Below, piece after piece: positions 1 to 5,425 of a stretch of 13,443 bases of DNA (positions are counted from its first letter, which is position 1; the number at the start of each line of letters is the position of its first letter). Below the pieces are notes generated by a model. That model was not told the DNA's origin, did not search any database, and saw only the letters and a program-made list of their open reading frames with translations. The stretch is from NCBI GenBank assembly GCA_043806395.1, contig JAZDHC010000309.1, forward strand, positions 1 through 13,443, in the 5' to 3' direction. The position numbers were made by a program, and so were the translations under genes. Source of the stretch: CG2-30-40-21 sp043806395. Its GTDB lineage: Bacteria > UBA9089 > CG2-30-40-21.

Positions 1-37
1 GCTGGTCTTAATCAACGATAGCTGCGTTGTTCAGGTT

Positions 38-99
38 CGTAGGGGCGAACCTATGTGTTCGCCCAGTTATTCGGGTAGACACACAGGTCTACCCCTACG
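38..99. repeat. Cloverleaf-like palindromic dispersed repeat
   Basis: Three perfect stems are nested here. An outer 5-bp stem (38-42 with 95-99, cgtag/ctacg) encloses two 8-bp hairpins with 6-nt loops: 43-50 with 57-64 (gggcgaac/gttcgccc) and 73-80 with 87-94 (gggtagac/gtctaccc). An alternative hairpin, aggttcg (33-39) with cgaacct (46-52), competes with the first. An 8-bp inverted pair, ttaatcaa (8-15) and ttgattaa (124-131), flanks the whole and may mark its limits. The sequence resembles the taggggcgaacc-type modular repeats scattered through many bacterial genomes. It lies just beyond the stop of murI, so it could also fold at the 3' end of that transcript, but there is no T-run to make it a standard terminator. 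Confidence 0.75.
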
Positions 100-153
100 G
101 TCCACCTTCACGCCTTGCTCTCCTTGATTAATCCTCACCGAAAATTCACTAAT

Positions 154-969
154 TTATGACCTCACTGAGTATAAATCTACTTGTGTAATTATGCGGATCT
201 TTTCACCCAGAAACTGCTCCCCTAACTCAACAAATCGTACATTTTCATCGCTGACATAAAATCTGTGCCTTTTATCCTGCCTCATCCTGCAGAGCATACC
301 TGCCTCAGATAATATCCCCTTAGTTACTCTGGCAGTTTCCTCTGCTGAGTTTATCAGGGTAACCTCATTGCCCATAATATCCTGAATAATACTGCGAAGA
401 AATGGATAATGGGTACACCCTAAAATAAGGGTATCAATCTTATTATTCTTCAGCGGAAAGAGATACTCTTCAGCTATCTCTTTTGTTGCAGCATGGTTTA
501 ACCAGCCCTCTTCTACTAATGGAACAAATAATGGACATGGCTGGCTGATAACATGAATCTGTTGGTCGCAAGATTGAATTGCCTTGACATATGCTCCGGT
601 AGCAACCGTTGATCTGGTAGCTATTACCCCTATTCGTTTAGTTTGCGTAACCTCTGCTGCCTTTTGTGCCCCAGGTAGAATCACACCAATAACAGGCAAC
701 GAAAACCTTTGCTTTAGGTCCTCAATGGCTGAAGCAGTTGCAGTATTACAAGCAACAACTATTGCCTTTACCCCTTGAGAAATAAGAAATTGAACAATTT
801 CACAGGAGAATTTAATAACTGTTTCCTTTGACTTTGAGCCATACGGTGTTCTGGCTAAATCACCAAAATAGATTATTTCCTCATCAGGCATGGCTTTCAT
901 TACCTCTGCCATAACAGTAAGTCCGCCAACACCAGAGTCAAATATACCTATAGCTGCATTTTTATTCAT
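154..969 (-). CDS. murI: Glutamate racemase
   Basis: Cytoplasmic, cofactor-independent enzyme that converts L-glutamate to D-glutamate for peptidoglycan precursor synthesis (the D-Glu added by MurD). At 271 residues it has the normal family length. The diagnostic motifs are present: IGIFDSGVGGLT with Asp11, VACNTATA with catalytic Cys74, and LGCTHYPF with catalytic Cys185 followed by His187. The PYGSK motif (42-46) is also family-typical. The ATG overlaps the TGA of the upstream sigma-54 regulator gene (ATGA, 966-969), so translation is probably coupled and murI is the last gene of a three-gene minus-strand operon. Placing a cell-wall housekeeping gene behind a two-component pair is unusual and suggests it shares their promoter. 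No separate promoter was seen. Identification is firm. Confidence 0.97.
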   Translation of the reverse strand: MNKNAAIGIFDSGVGGLTVMAEVMKAMPDEEIIYFGDLARTPYGSKSKETVIKFSCEIVQFLISQGVKAIVVACNTATASAIEDLKQRFSLPVIGVILPGAQKAAEVTQTKRIGVIATRSTVATGAYVKAIQSCDQQIHVISQPCPLFVPLVEEGWLNHAATKEIAEEYLFPLKNNKIDTLILGCTHYPFLRSIIQDIMGNEVTLINSAEETARVTKGILSEAGMLCRMRQDKRHRFYVSDENVRFVELGEQFLGEKIRIITQVDLYSVRS

Positions 970-2303
970 TGTACTTTCCTAACCCCTACCTCAATTCCAT
1001 ATTCCTTTATCTTTTTCTGCAATGTTTTGCGGTCTATTCCAAGTGCTTTTGCAGCTTTTGTACGATGACCATCTACGCCCTGAAGTACTTCAAGTAATGC
1101 CTGCCTTTCTACCCCTGCCCTTGCCTGAGACACTGTTTCCTTAAATGATAACCCTTTCCTTTGTATCTTAATGATGTTTTGTGGGACATCATCCACACCT
1201 ATCTTCTCTTTCTTAGCCAGAATCACCATCCTTTCAACCACATTTTCAAGCTCACGGATATTTCCATGCCAATCATATCCAACCAATAATTCTTGAGCAT
1301 CCTTAGTTATCTCTATTATATTTTTATTAATACGGTGATTAAATATATTTAAGAAATGCTCTAACAAGAGAGGAATATCCTCTTTCCTTTCCCGTAATGG
1401 TGGCAAAAATATAGGGACAACATTGAGTCGATAGTATAATTCCTCCCGATATATTCCATCCTTAACCGCTTTTTCCAGATCACGACTGGTGGCAGCAACA
1501 ATTCTCACATCTACATTAATGGTTTTGTTTCCTCCAACCCGCTCAAATGCCCTTTCCTGTAATACCCTCAGTAATTTAACCTGTATGGGAATGCCTATCT
1601 CTCCAATCTCATCTAAGAATATTGTCCCAGTAGAGCCAAGCTCAAACCTGCCCAATCGACTACTCACTGCACCTGTAAAGGCACCCTTTTCATGCCCAAA
1701 CAGCTCACTTTCTAACAATTCCTCTGGCAAGGCAACACAATTAATGGCTATAAATGGCATATTCATTCTGAGGCTACGGCGATGTATTGCCCGTGCTACC
1801 AATTCCTTCCCTGTCCCTGTCTCACCTGTAATAAGCACAGTAGCATCTGTTTTAGCCACCAGATTGATTAGCTCATGAACCTCTTTTATCCTTTCACCAT
1901 TGCCAACAATCTCATCAAACCTTGCCTCTTTTTCTATCTCCTTATGCAGGTGAAGTGCATTAGAAACAACCATTGTTAGTTCATTTAATTCAAATGGCTT
2001 GGTGATATAATCATAGGCACCCTGTTTTATAGCCTCAACCGCTGTCTCAATACTTCCAAAGGCAGTGAGTATAATCACTACTATATCTGGTGAAATCTTC
2101 TTTACCCTCTGCAAAAACTCCAGCCCGGACATTCGAGGCATTTTCATATCAGTAATTATTAATGAAAATTCTCCTATCGGCTTATCTAATGCCTCCTGTC
2201 CATTCTTAGCCGTAGTCACAAGATAACCCCTTTCATTGAGGATAATAGACAATGCCTGACAAATTTTCTCATCATCATCTACGATTAGAATTTTTTCTCT
2301 CAT
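966..2303 (-). CDS. Sigma-54-dependent response regulator, NtrC family
   Basis: DNA-binding transcriptional activator of 445 residues in the classical three-part layout. The receiver domain (1-115) has acidic residues D9-D11, phospho-acceptor D52, T80 and K102. The AAA+ sigma-54 activation domain (about 130-360) has Walker A GETGTGKE (160-167), an intact GAFTGA sigma-54 contact loop (207-212), Walker B IFLDEIGE (228-235) and a C-terminal WHGNIRELEN segment (345-354). A Fis-type helix-turn-helix (about 400-436, TKAAKALGIDRKTLQKKI) ends the protein. Nothing is missing, so it should bind upstream enhancers and open sigma-54 promoters when phosphorylated. It overlaps the upstream kinase-fragment gene and the downstream murI by ATGA. 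The obvious local target is the sigma-54 promoter at 4909-4924. Family certain; specific gene name not assignable. Confidence 0.96.
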   Translation of the reverse strand: MREKILIVDDDEKICQALSIILNERGYLVTTAKNGQEALDKPIGEFSLIITDMKMPRMSGLEFLQRVKKISPDIVVIILTAFGSIETAVEAIKQGAYDYITKPFELNELTMVVSNALHLHKEIEKEARFDEIVGNGERIKEVHELINLVAKTDATVLITGETGTGKELVARAIHRRSLRMNMPFIAINCVALPEELLESELFGHEKGAFTGAVSSRLGRFELGSTGTIFLDEIGEIGIPIQVKLLRVLQERAFERVGGNKTINVDVRIVAATSRDLEKAVKDGIYREELYYRLNVVPIFLPPLRERKEDIPLLLEHFLNIFNHRINKNIIEITKDAQELLVGYDWHGNIRELENVVERMVILAKKEKIGVDDVPQNIIKIQRKGLSFKETVSQARAGVERQALLEVLQGVDGHRTKAAKALGIDRKTLQKKIKEYGIEVGVRKVQ

Positions 2304-2545
2304 CTGGCATCACTCCCTTCAACCTGTGTCAAAGAATGTAATTCATCAAGGAATTGGGTTAATCTATCCACCTCGTCATTGATTATATTCAAGAATTCCA
2401 TCCGTGATTTAACATCCCTCTCAGGGTTAGATATTAGTAATTGCGTAAATGCCTTGATATTCGTGAGATGTGTTCGTATTTCATGTGAGATACGATTTGG
2501 TAATTCATTATTTTCATCCCTTATTATGGTATCTCGCTTTTCCAT
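2300..2545 (-). CDS. DHp-only histidine kinase fragment (phosphoacceptor domain without ATPase)
   Basis: Short protein consisting essentially of a HisKA dimerization/phosphoacceptor domain. The H-box reads SHEIRTHLTN, with His21 counted from the ATG at 2545, and is followed by a second amphipathic helix (EFLNIINDEVDRLTQFLDEL). It stops there: no N, G1 or G2 ATP-binding boxes exist before the ATGA overlap with the next gene. The usual Pro of HEIRTP is replaced by His. The frame stays open to an ATG at 2656, which would add 37 residues with a hydrophobic stretch. I prefer 2545 because a minus-strand promoter-like sequence (2584-2612) lies inside that extension and neither upstream ATG has a Shine-Dalgarno. 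It may be a phosphotransfer or phosphatase partner, or a degenerate kinase. Its helices resemble those of the plus-strand kinase at 2756, hinting at cross-talk or duplication. Confidence 0.65.
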   Translation of the reverse strand: MEKRDTIIRDENNELPNRISHEIRTHLTNIKAFTQLLISNPERDVKSRMEFLNIINDEVDRLTQFLDELHSLTQVEGSDAR

Positions 2546-2583
2546 ATTATTTACCCGCCATACCGTTGTAATCTCATCCAAAA

Positions 2584-2612
2584 ATAATATCATACTTTTT
2601 AGTAATTGTAAA
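2584..2612 (-). promoter_or_regulatory. Predicted sigma-70-type promoter of the minus-strand operon
   Basis: Reading the minus strand, TTTACA (2607-2612) and TATTAT (2584-2589) are separated by 17 bp, one mismatch each from consensus at ideal spacing. Transcription would begin near 2577 and reach the ATG at 2545 after about 30 nt. The region is AT-rich, so chance matches are possible. Placement between the divergent gene sets supports it. Confidence 0.5.
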
Positions 2613-2622
2613 GAAAAACTTA

Positions 2623-2652
2623 TTGACAACAGCATAATGAACAGGGTATAAT
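2623..2652 (+). promoter_or_regulatory. Consensus sigma-70 promoter for the plus-strand kinase
   Basis: TTGACA (2623-2628) and TATAAT (2647-2652) are both perfect consensus hexamers, separated by 18 bp. The start of transcription is expected near 2659, giving a leader of about 97 nt before the kinase ATG at 2756. The -35 box is only 10 bp from the -35 box of the opposing promoter, so polymerases on the two promoters would collide or exclude each other. Confidence 0.75.
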
Positions 2653-2698
2653 ACATAGGTTGATGGGAAATGGTTATGAATTATGATTTTGTGTTCCT

Positions 2699-2738
2699 TC
2701 AACTCATCAACTATTCAACCTATCAACTTATCAACTAA
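2699..2738. repeat. Five tandem 8-bp repeats, TCAACTNA-type
   Basis: Five head-to-tail units in exact 8-bp register: tcaactca, tcaactat, tcaaccta, tcaactta, tcaactaa. An inverted copy of the unit occurs just upstream: ataggttga (2655-2663) matches tcaacctat (2715-2723) as a 9-bp inverted repeat, and gttgatg (2659-2665) matches catcaac (2705-2711). The array fills most of the leader between the promoter and the kinase Shine-Dalgarno. It could be a dispersed repeat or a cluster of protein-binding sites. Confidence 0.85.
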
Positions 2739-2755
2739 TTGAAAGGAAGATTACC

Positions 2756-4045
2756 ATGCTTGAAAATGCAGAATATTCGATGATCTCAATTATCGTACAA
2801 GTAGCATTCTTCTTCTGGATGGCTATCATAGCCGGACACCTGTTAAATATTATTCGCAAAAGAAACGAGAAATTGATTGCCACAGGTATCAAGTCTAAAC
2901 AGTTGGAAATAGCCAATAAAGAGCTTGAAGGGTTAAATAGGATGAAATCAGAATTTGTTTCTGTTGTCTCCCATGAAATCCGTACACCCCTGACAACCAT
3001 GAAAGAATTTATTGCCCTTCTCTTAGATGAGATCCCGGGTAAGATTAATAAAGAGCAACAAGAATTTCTCTCTATTATTAATGAAAGCATCAATCGTTTG
3101 ACCCGATTAATCAACAATATGTTGGACATCTCAAGGATAGAGTCCGGGATGGTGGAATTAAACCGTAGAGAGATTAACATAAATACTCTGACTAATGAGG
3201 TAATTAAATTCTTACAGCCTCAGGCAGACACGAAGGATATTCTGATAAAAAATTCACTATTCCTTGATTTGCCAGCTATATATGGGGATTGGGATAAAAT
3301 CTTACAGGTATTGACAAATCTTATAGATAATGCCATTAAATTTACCCCTCAATCCGGGAGGATAACCATAGAAGGGAAAAGGGTAAATAATCAAATCCTC
3401 CTTAGCGTGATTGATACTGGAATAGGCATAAATAGTGAGGATTTTGATAAGGTATTTGAGAAGTTTCAACGGATTGAATCTCCTACCCCCTTGCAAGCAA
3501 AGGGTACGGGTCTGGGATTAAGTATTTCATCATCTATTATGGAAATGCATAATGGCAAGATATGGGTGGAAAGTGAGCTGGGAAAGGGAAGCAAATTTAC
3601 CATCTCTTTACCTGAATATAACGAGGGTGTATTTTTCAAGGATGTTTTGAAGAAAAGATTCAATCAGGTGATGCGAAATCAATCATTTCTTTCATTAATT
3701 ATAGTAACGGTAGAGAACAATTTTGAGGATATAGAGGCTGAGAGGCTATTGGTAGGGGTGGAAGATGTACTCAAGGAAACCATACGAGAGACAAATGATG
3801 TTGTGGCAAGGCTTGAAGGGAAGAAGGCAATTGGTATTCTCTCAGAGATAGATAAGAGGGGTGCTCTTATTATAAAGGATAGGATATTAAATGCAGTAAA
3901 TGTATATAAATTCTTAACTAATGTGGGCAAACCAATAACCGTAGCCATAGGCTTAGGCCTGGCTACTTATCCTGATGATGTTACAACGCAAGAAGAATTG
4001 GTTGATAAGGCAAGGAAGATACGACCAGCATCCTGCTTGCCTTAA
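2756..4045 (+). CDS. Membrane sensor histidine kinase with decayed GGDEF-like C-terminus
   Basis: 429-residue protein. One N-terminal membrane helix (about 9-32) is followed by a short coiled linker, with no recognisable sensor domain. The HisKA domain (about 62-132) has SHEIRTPLT with phospho-acceptor His73. The HATPase domain (about 175-287) has N-box NLIDNA (188-193), G1 DTGIG (220-224) and G2 GTGLGLS (250-256), so the kinase core is complete. Residues about 293-421 have the strand pattern of a GGDEF domain (FLSLIIVTVE; DVVARLEGKKAIGIL; ITVAIGLGLATYPDD), but the GGDEF signature is replaced by EGKKA (354-358), ruling out normal diguanylate cyclase activity. The protein ends abruptly in IRPASCLP where the last GGDEF helix should be; a dispersed repeat begins just after. 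Start ATG has an AAGGAAG site 6 nt upstream. Likely phosphorylates the nearby receivers and/or the divergent NtrC-type regulator. Confidence 0.93.
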   Translation: MLENAEYSMISIIVQVAFFFWMAIIAGHLLNIIRKRNEKLIATGIKSKQLEIANKELEGLNRMKSEFVSVVSHEIRTPLTTMKEFIALLLDEIPGKINKEQQEFLSIINESINRLTRLINNMLDISRIESGMVELNRREININTLTNEVIKFLQPQADTKDILIKNSLFLDLPAIYGDWDKILQVLTNLIDNAIKFTPQSGRITIEGKRVNNQILLSVIDTGIGINSEDFDKVFEKFQRIESPTPLQAKGTGLGLSISSSIMEMHNGKIWVESELGKGSKFTISLPEYNEGVFFKDVLKKRFNQVMRNQSFLSLIIVTVENNFEDIEAERLLVGVEDVLKETIRETNDVVARLEGKKAIGILSEIDKRGALIIKDRILNAVNVYKFLTNVGKPITVAIGLGLATYPDDVTTQEELVDKARKIRPASCLP

Positions 4046-4049
4046 AAGG

Positions 4050-4250
4050 AAAGGTAACTACTCAGCGAGGGGAATTTATCACAAAGATACAGAGAAGAAT
4101 TTATCCGCAGATTACGCAGATGTTCTAATACAAAGAAAGACAACAAACAAAAAATCTTAATCTGCGTAATCTGCATAATCTGCGGATAATCTTAGTCTGA
4201 TTCTGTGGATTCTTTTATCTCTATGCCTCTATGGTAAGTAGTTAAAAGGA
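4050..4250. repeat. Long imperfect inverted repeat (cgcagattacgcagat family)
   Basis: The gap between kinase and receiver gene is largely one imperfect palindrome. The strongest arms are 4101-4121 (starting ttatccgcagatta) and 4160-4189 (ending atctgcggataa). The right arm matches the left except for one extra 9-bp unit. It holds three head-to-tail taatctgcR units (4158-4166, 4167-4175, 4176-4184); the left arm has about two. Outside these, weaker matching continues (taactact near 4053 against the complement of agtagtta near 4240). The acaaagatacagaga stretch (4081-4095) resembles the cgcagagg-type repeat at the end of the window. No gene is seen in this gap. It looks like a non-coding mobile or MITE-like insertion. 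Confidence 0.7.
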
Positions 4251-4259
4251 AAGAATAAT

Positions 4260-4625
4260 ATGGCGAAGATATTAATAATAGATGATGAGCCCCTGTTAGT
4301 TATGGCCATGAAAATCAGGCTGGAAAGCGTGGGATATGAGGTAATCTCTGCCTATGATGGACAAGAAGGATTGACTAAGGCACAAGAAGAGCATCCTGAT
4401 TTAATCATATTAGATGTAATGCTGCCCAAAAAGAATGGCTATCAGATTTGTCAACAACTAAAATTTGACGAACAATATAAGCATATACCCATTATTATGT
4501 TAACAGCTAAGACGCAGAAAATGGATAAGAAATATGCCCAGCAAGCAGGAGCAGATTTCTATATTACCAAGCCTTTTGAAAATAAGGAATTATTGGCAAA
4601 GATAAGGGAATTAATAGAAAGATAG
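4260..4625 (+). CDS. Receiver-only response regulator
   Basis: 121-residue single-domain receiver (CheY/PleD-type) with no output domain. Key residues are all present: acidic pocket D8-D9, phospho-acceptor D52 in LIILDVMLP, T82 and K104 in ITKPF. Strand beta-5 reads ADFYITKPFENKELLAKI, typical of active receivers. An AAAGGAAAG site precedes the ATG. It follows the membrane kinase by 214 bp, filled by a dispersed repeat, and may still be read from the kinase promoter. With no DNA-binding domain it must act by protein contact or as a phosphotransfer intermediate. The stop codon lies inside the first copy of a taggctgaagg repeat. Family certain, partner unknown. Confidence 0.95.
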   Translation: MAKILIIDDEPLLVMAMKIRLESVGYEVISAYDGQEGLTKAQEEHPDLIILDVMLPKKNGYQICQQLKFDEQYKHIPIIMLTAKTQKMDKKYAQQAGADFYITKPFENKELLAKIRELIER

Positions 4626-4710
4626 GCTGAAGGCTGTAGGTATTTAGGCTGAAGGAAAAGACGGAAGGGGAAAATAGGCTGTTAGGGCATTTTCTTTCTT
4701 CAGCCTATCT
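4620..4710. repeat. Inverted and direct taggctgaagg repeats after the receiver gene
   Basis: A 13-bp perfect inverted repeat links agataggctgaag (4620-4632) with cttcagcctatct (4698-4710). Between the arms are further direct copies: taggctgaagg at 4645-4655 and taggctgtt at 4675-4683. Three left arms can therefore compete for a single right arm. The right arm is not followed by a T-run, so this is not a clear intrinsic terminator, though it may stabilise or end the upstream transcript. Confidence 0.65.
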
Positions 4711-4724
4711 ACCTGAGTCCTTAC

Positions 4725-4823
4725 GAGGAAAATACTCCCCAATTTATTACTCCCCATAAATAAACGGCTTATGAATTATTTCGGACAAAACAGCAAGCAG
4801 ACTTGAGGACAAAACTCCCCAAT
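4725..4823. promoter_or_regulatory. Candidate upstream activator (enhancer) sites for the sigma-54 promoter
   Basis: Two 19-bp direct repeats, 17/19 identical, occupy 4725-4743 and 4805-4823 (consensus gaggaMaaWactccccaat), 80 bp apart. A partial third copy, actcccca, lies at 4749-4756. A shorter direct repeat, ggacaaaac, occurs at 4783-4791 and 4807-4815. Relative to the start expected from the sigma-54 promoter (about 4935), the two sites centre near -200 and -120, the usual range for NtrC-type activator binding. The rest of the gene-free stretch 4626-4961 holds the taggctgaagg repeats, this region and the promoter; no gene was seen. Confidence 0.5.
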
Positions 4824-4908
4824 AGGCAATTTCATTATTCCCTCCATACTATTTACCAACCCGTGTTAAATCAATCACTTAAAAAATTTCTCGTCATCCT
4901 CTATGGTT

Positions 4909-4924
4909 TGGCATAGTTTTTGCT
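4909..4924 (+). promoter_or_regulatory. Predicted sigma-54 (-24/-12) promoter
   Basis: TGGCAT-AGTTT-TTGCT matches the sigma-54 consensus TGGCAC-N5-TTGCW with one deviation (T for the last C). The invariant GG (4910-4911) and GC (4922-4923) have the required spacing. Transcription should start near 4935, about 27 nt before the ATG of the second receiver gene. A complete sigma-54 activator is encoded on the minus strand at 966-2303. Confidence 0.8.
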
Positions 4925-4961
4925 ACTATTTTAATAGATACCAGTAAAGGTGGTGAGTAAG

Positions 4962-5336
4962 ATGAAGAGGATATTGATTGCAGATGATAATAAACTTATT
5001 CGATTGGCATTAAGAGAAGCATTGCAGGGTGAAGGGGTTGGTATATTTGAGACAGACAATGGCAAAGAGGCATTGCAGTGGTTTGAGAGTTGTCATCCTG
5101 ATTTGCTTATCATGGATATAAAGATGCCCCAAATGGATGGGATGGAGGTATTAAAAAGAATACGACTGATAGATGAACAAGTGCCAATAATAATAGCTAC
5201 CGCGTATAAGGGCATGGAAAATGACCCGGAGATAGCCTTGGGTAATGTATCAGCCTTTATGACCAAACCAATTGATATTGGGGTATTGAGGTTAAAGGTA
5301 AAGGAGATACTTGGGAGAAAGGGAAAAGGAAAATAG
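4962..5336 (+). CDS. Receiver-only response regulator, first gene of the sigma-54 operon
   Basis: 124-residue single-domain receiver (CheY/Spo0F-type). Conserved residues are D8-D9, phospho-acceptor D52 in LLIMDIKMP, T80 and K102 in FMTKPID. No output domain. The frame stays open upstream to a GTG at 4950, but GGTGGTGAG (4949-4957) looks like the ribosome-binding site for the ATG at 4962, which I chose. It is the first gene behind the predicted sigma-54 promoter and lies 89 bp upstream of the secreted subunit gene, so it is probably co-transcribed with the export operon. As a receiver without output it could feed back on the kinase or act as a phosphate sink. Not closely similar to the receiver at 4260 beyond family motifs. 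Confidence 0.94.
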   Translation: MKRILIADDNKLIRLALREALQGEGVGIFETDNGKEALQWFESCHPDLLIMDIKMPQMDGMEVLKRIRLIDEQVPIIIATAYKGMENDPEIALGNVSAFMTKPIDIGVLRLKVKEILGRKGKGK

Positions 5337-5353
5337 GGTGGATAAGCCCACCC
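5336..5353 (+). other. Short GC-rich hairpin after the receiver gene
   Basis: gggtgg (5336-5341) pairs with ccaccc (5348-5353) around a 6-nt loop and overlaps the receiver's stop codon. No T-run follows, so it is at most a weak attenuator or mRNA-stability element between the receiver and subunit genes. Confidence 0.35.
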
Positions 5354-5410
5354 CTTGAAATCTTCAAAAGGGAGGTGCTAAATTAAGGAAAGTGGTTGAA
5401 TTCTAAATAA

Positions 5411-5420
5411 AAGGAGGTGA
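5411..5420 (+). promoter_or_regulatory. Perfect Shine-Dalgarno that sets the subunit start
   Basis: aaggaggtga is a full anti-16S match placed 5 nt before ATG 5426. It selects that ATG over the in-frame GTG at 5417, which lies inside the site itself, and predicts very strong translation of the subunit. Confidence 0.85.
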
Positions 5421-5425
5421 TTAAA

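Noticed and set aside
1489..1878. Open reading frame of 129 codons on the plus strand
   Set aside because: Antisense shadow of the AAA+ domain of the sigma-54 regulator.
2699..2738. Tandem 8-mers considered as a CRISPR array
   Set aside because: Units are 8 bp with no spacers and no cas genes nearby; it is a simple tandem repeat.
2731..3180. Open reading frame of 149 codons on the minus strand
   Set aside because: Lies wholly opposite the kinase HisKA region; its composition mirrors the antisense of a real gene and no domain or ribosome-binding site is visible.
3975..4160. Overlapping reading frame at the kinase end, considered as a frameshifted continuation of the GGDEF-like domain
   Set aside because: Neither alternative frame gives the expected final GGDEF helix, so a simple frameshift does not restore the domain; the sequence runs into a dispersed repeat.
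4626..4961. Gap checked for riboswitch, small RNA gene or missed protein gene
   Set aside because: No known riboswitch motif or credible open frame with a ribosome-binding site was seen; repeats and promoter elements account for the visible structure.
5355..5383. TTGAAA-N17-CTAAAT as a separate sigma-70 promoter for the subunit gene
   Set aside because: The -10 match is poor and the overlap with a strong upstream sigma-54 promoter makes it unnecessary; not convincing in AT-rich DNA.
5371..5398. Shine-Dalgarno ggaggtg followed by a possible mini-ORF before the subunit gene
   Set aside because: No usable ATG, GTG or TTG start at a proper distance; only GTG-CTA-AAT-TAA or a rare ATT codon are available.
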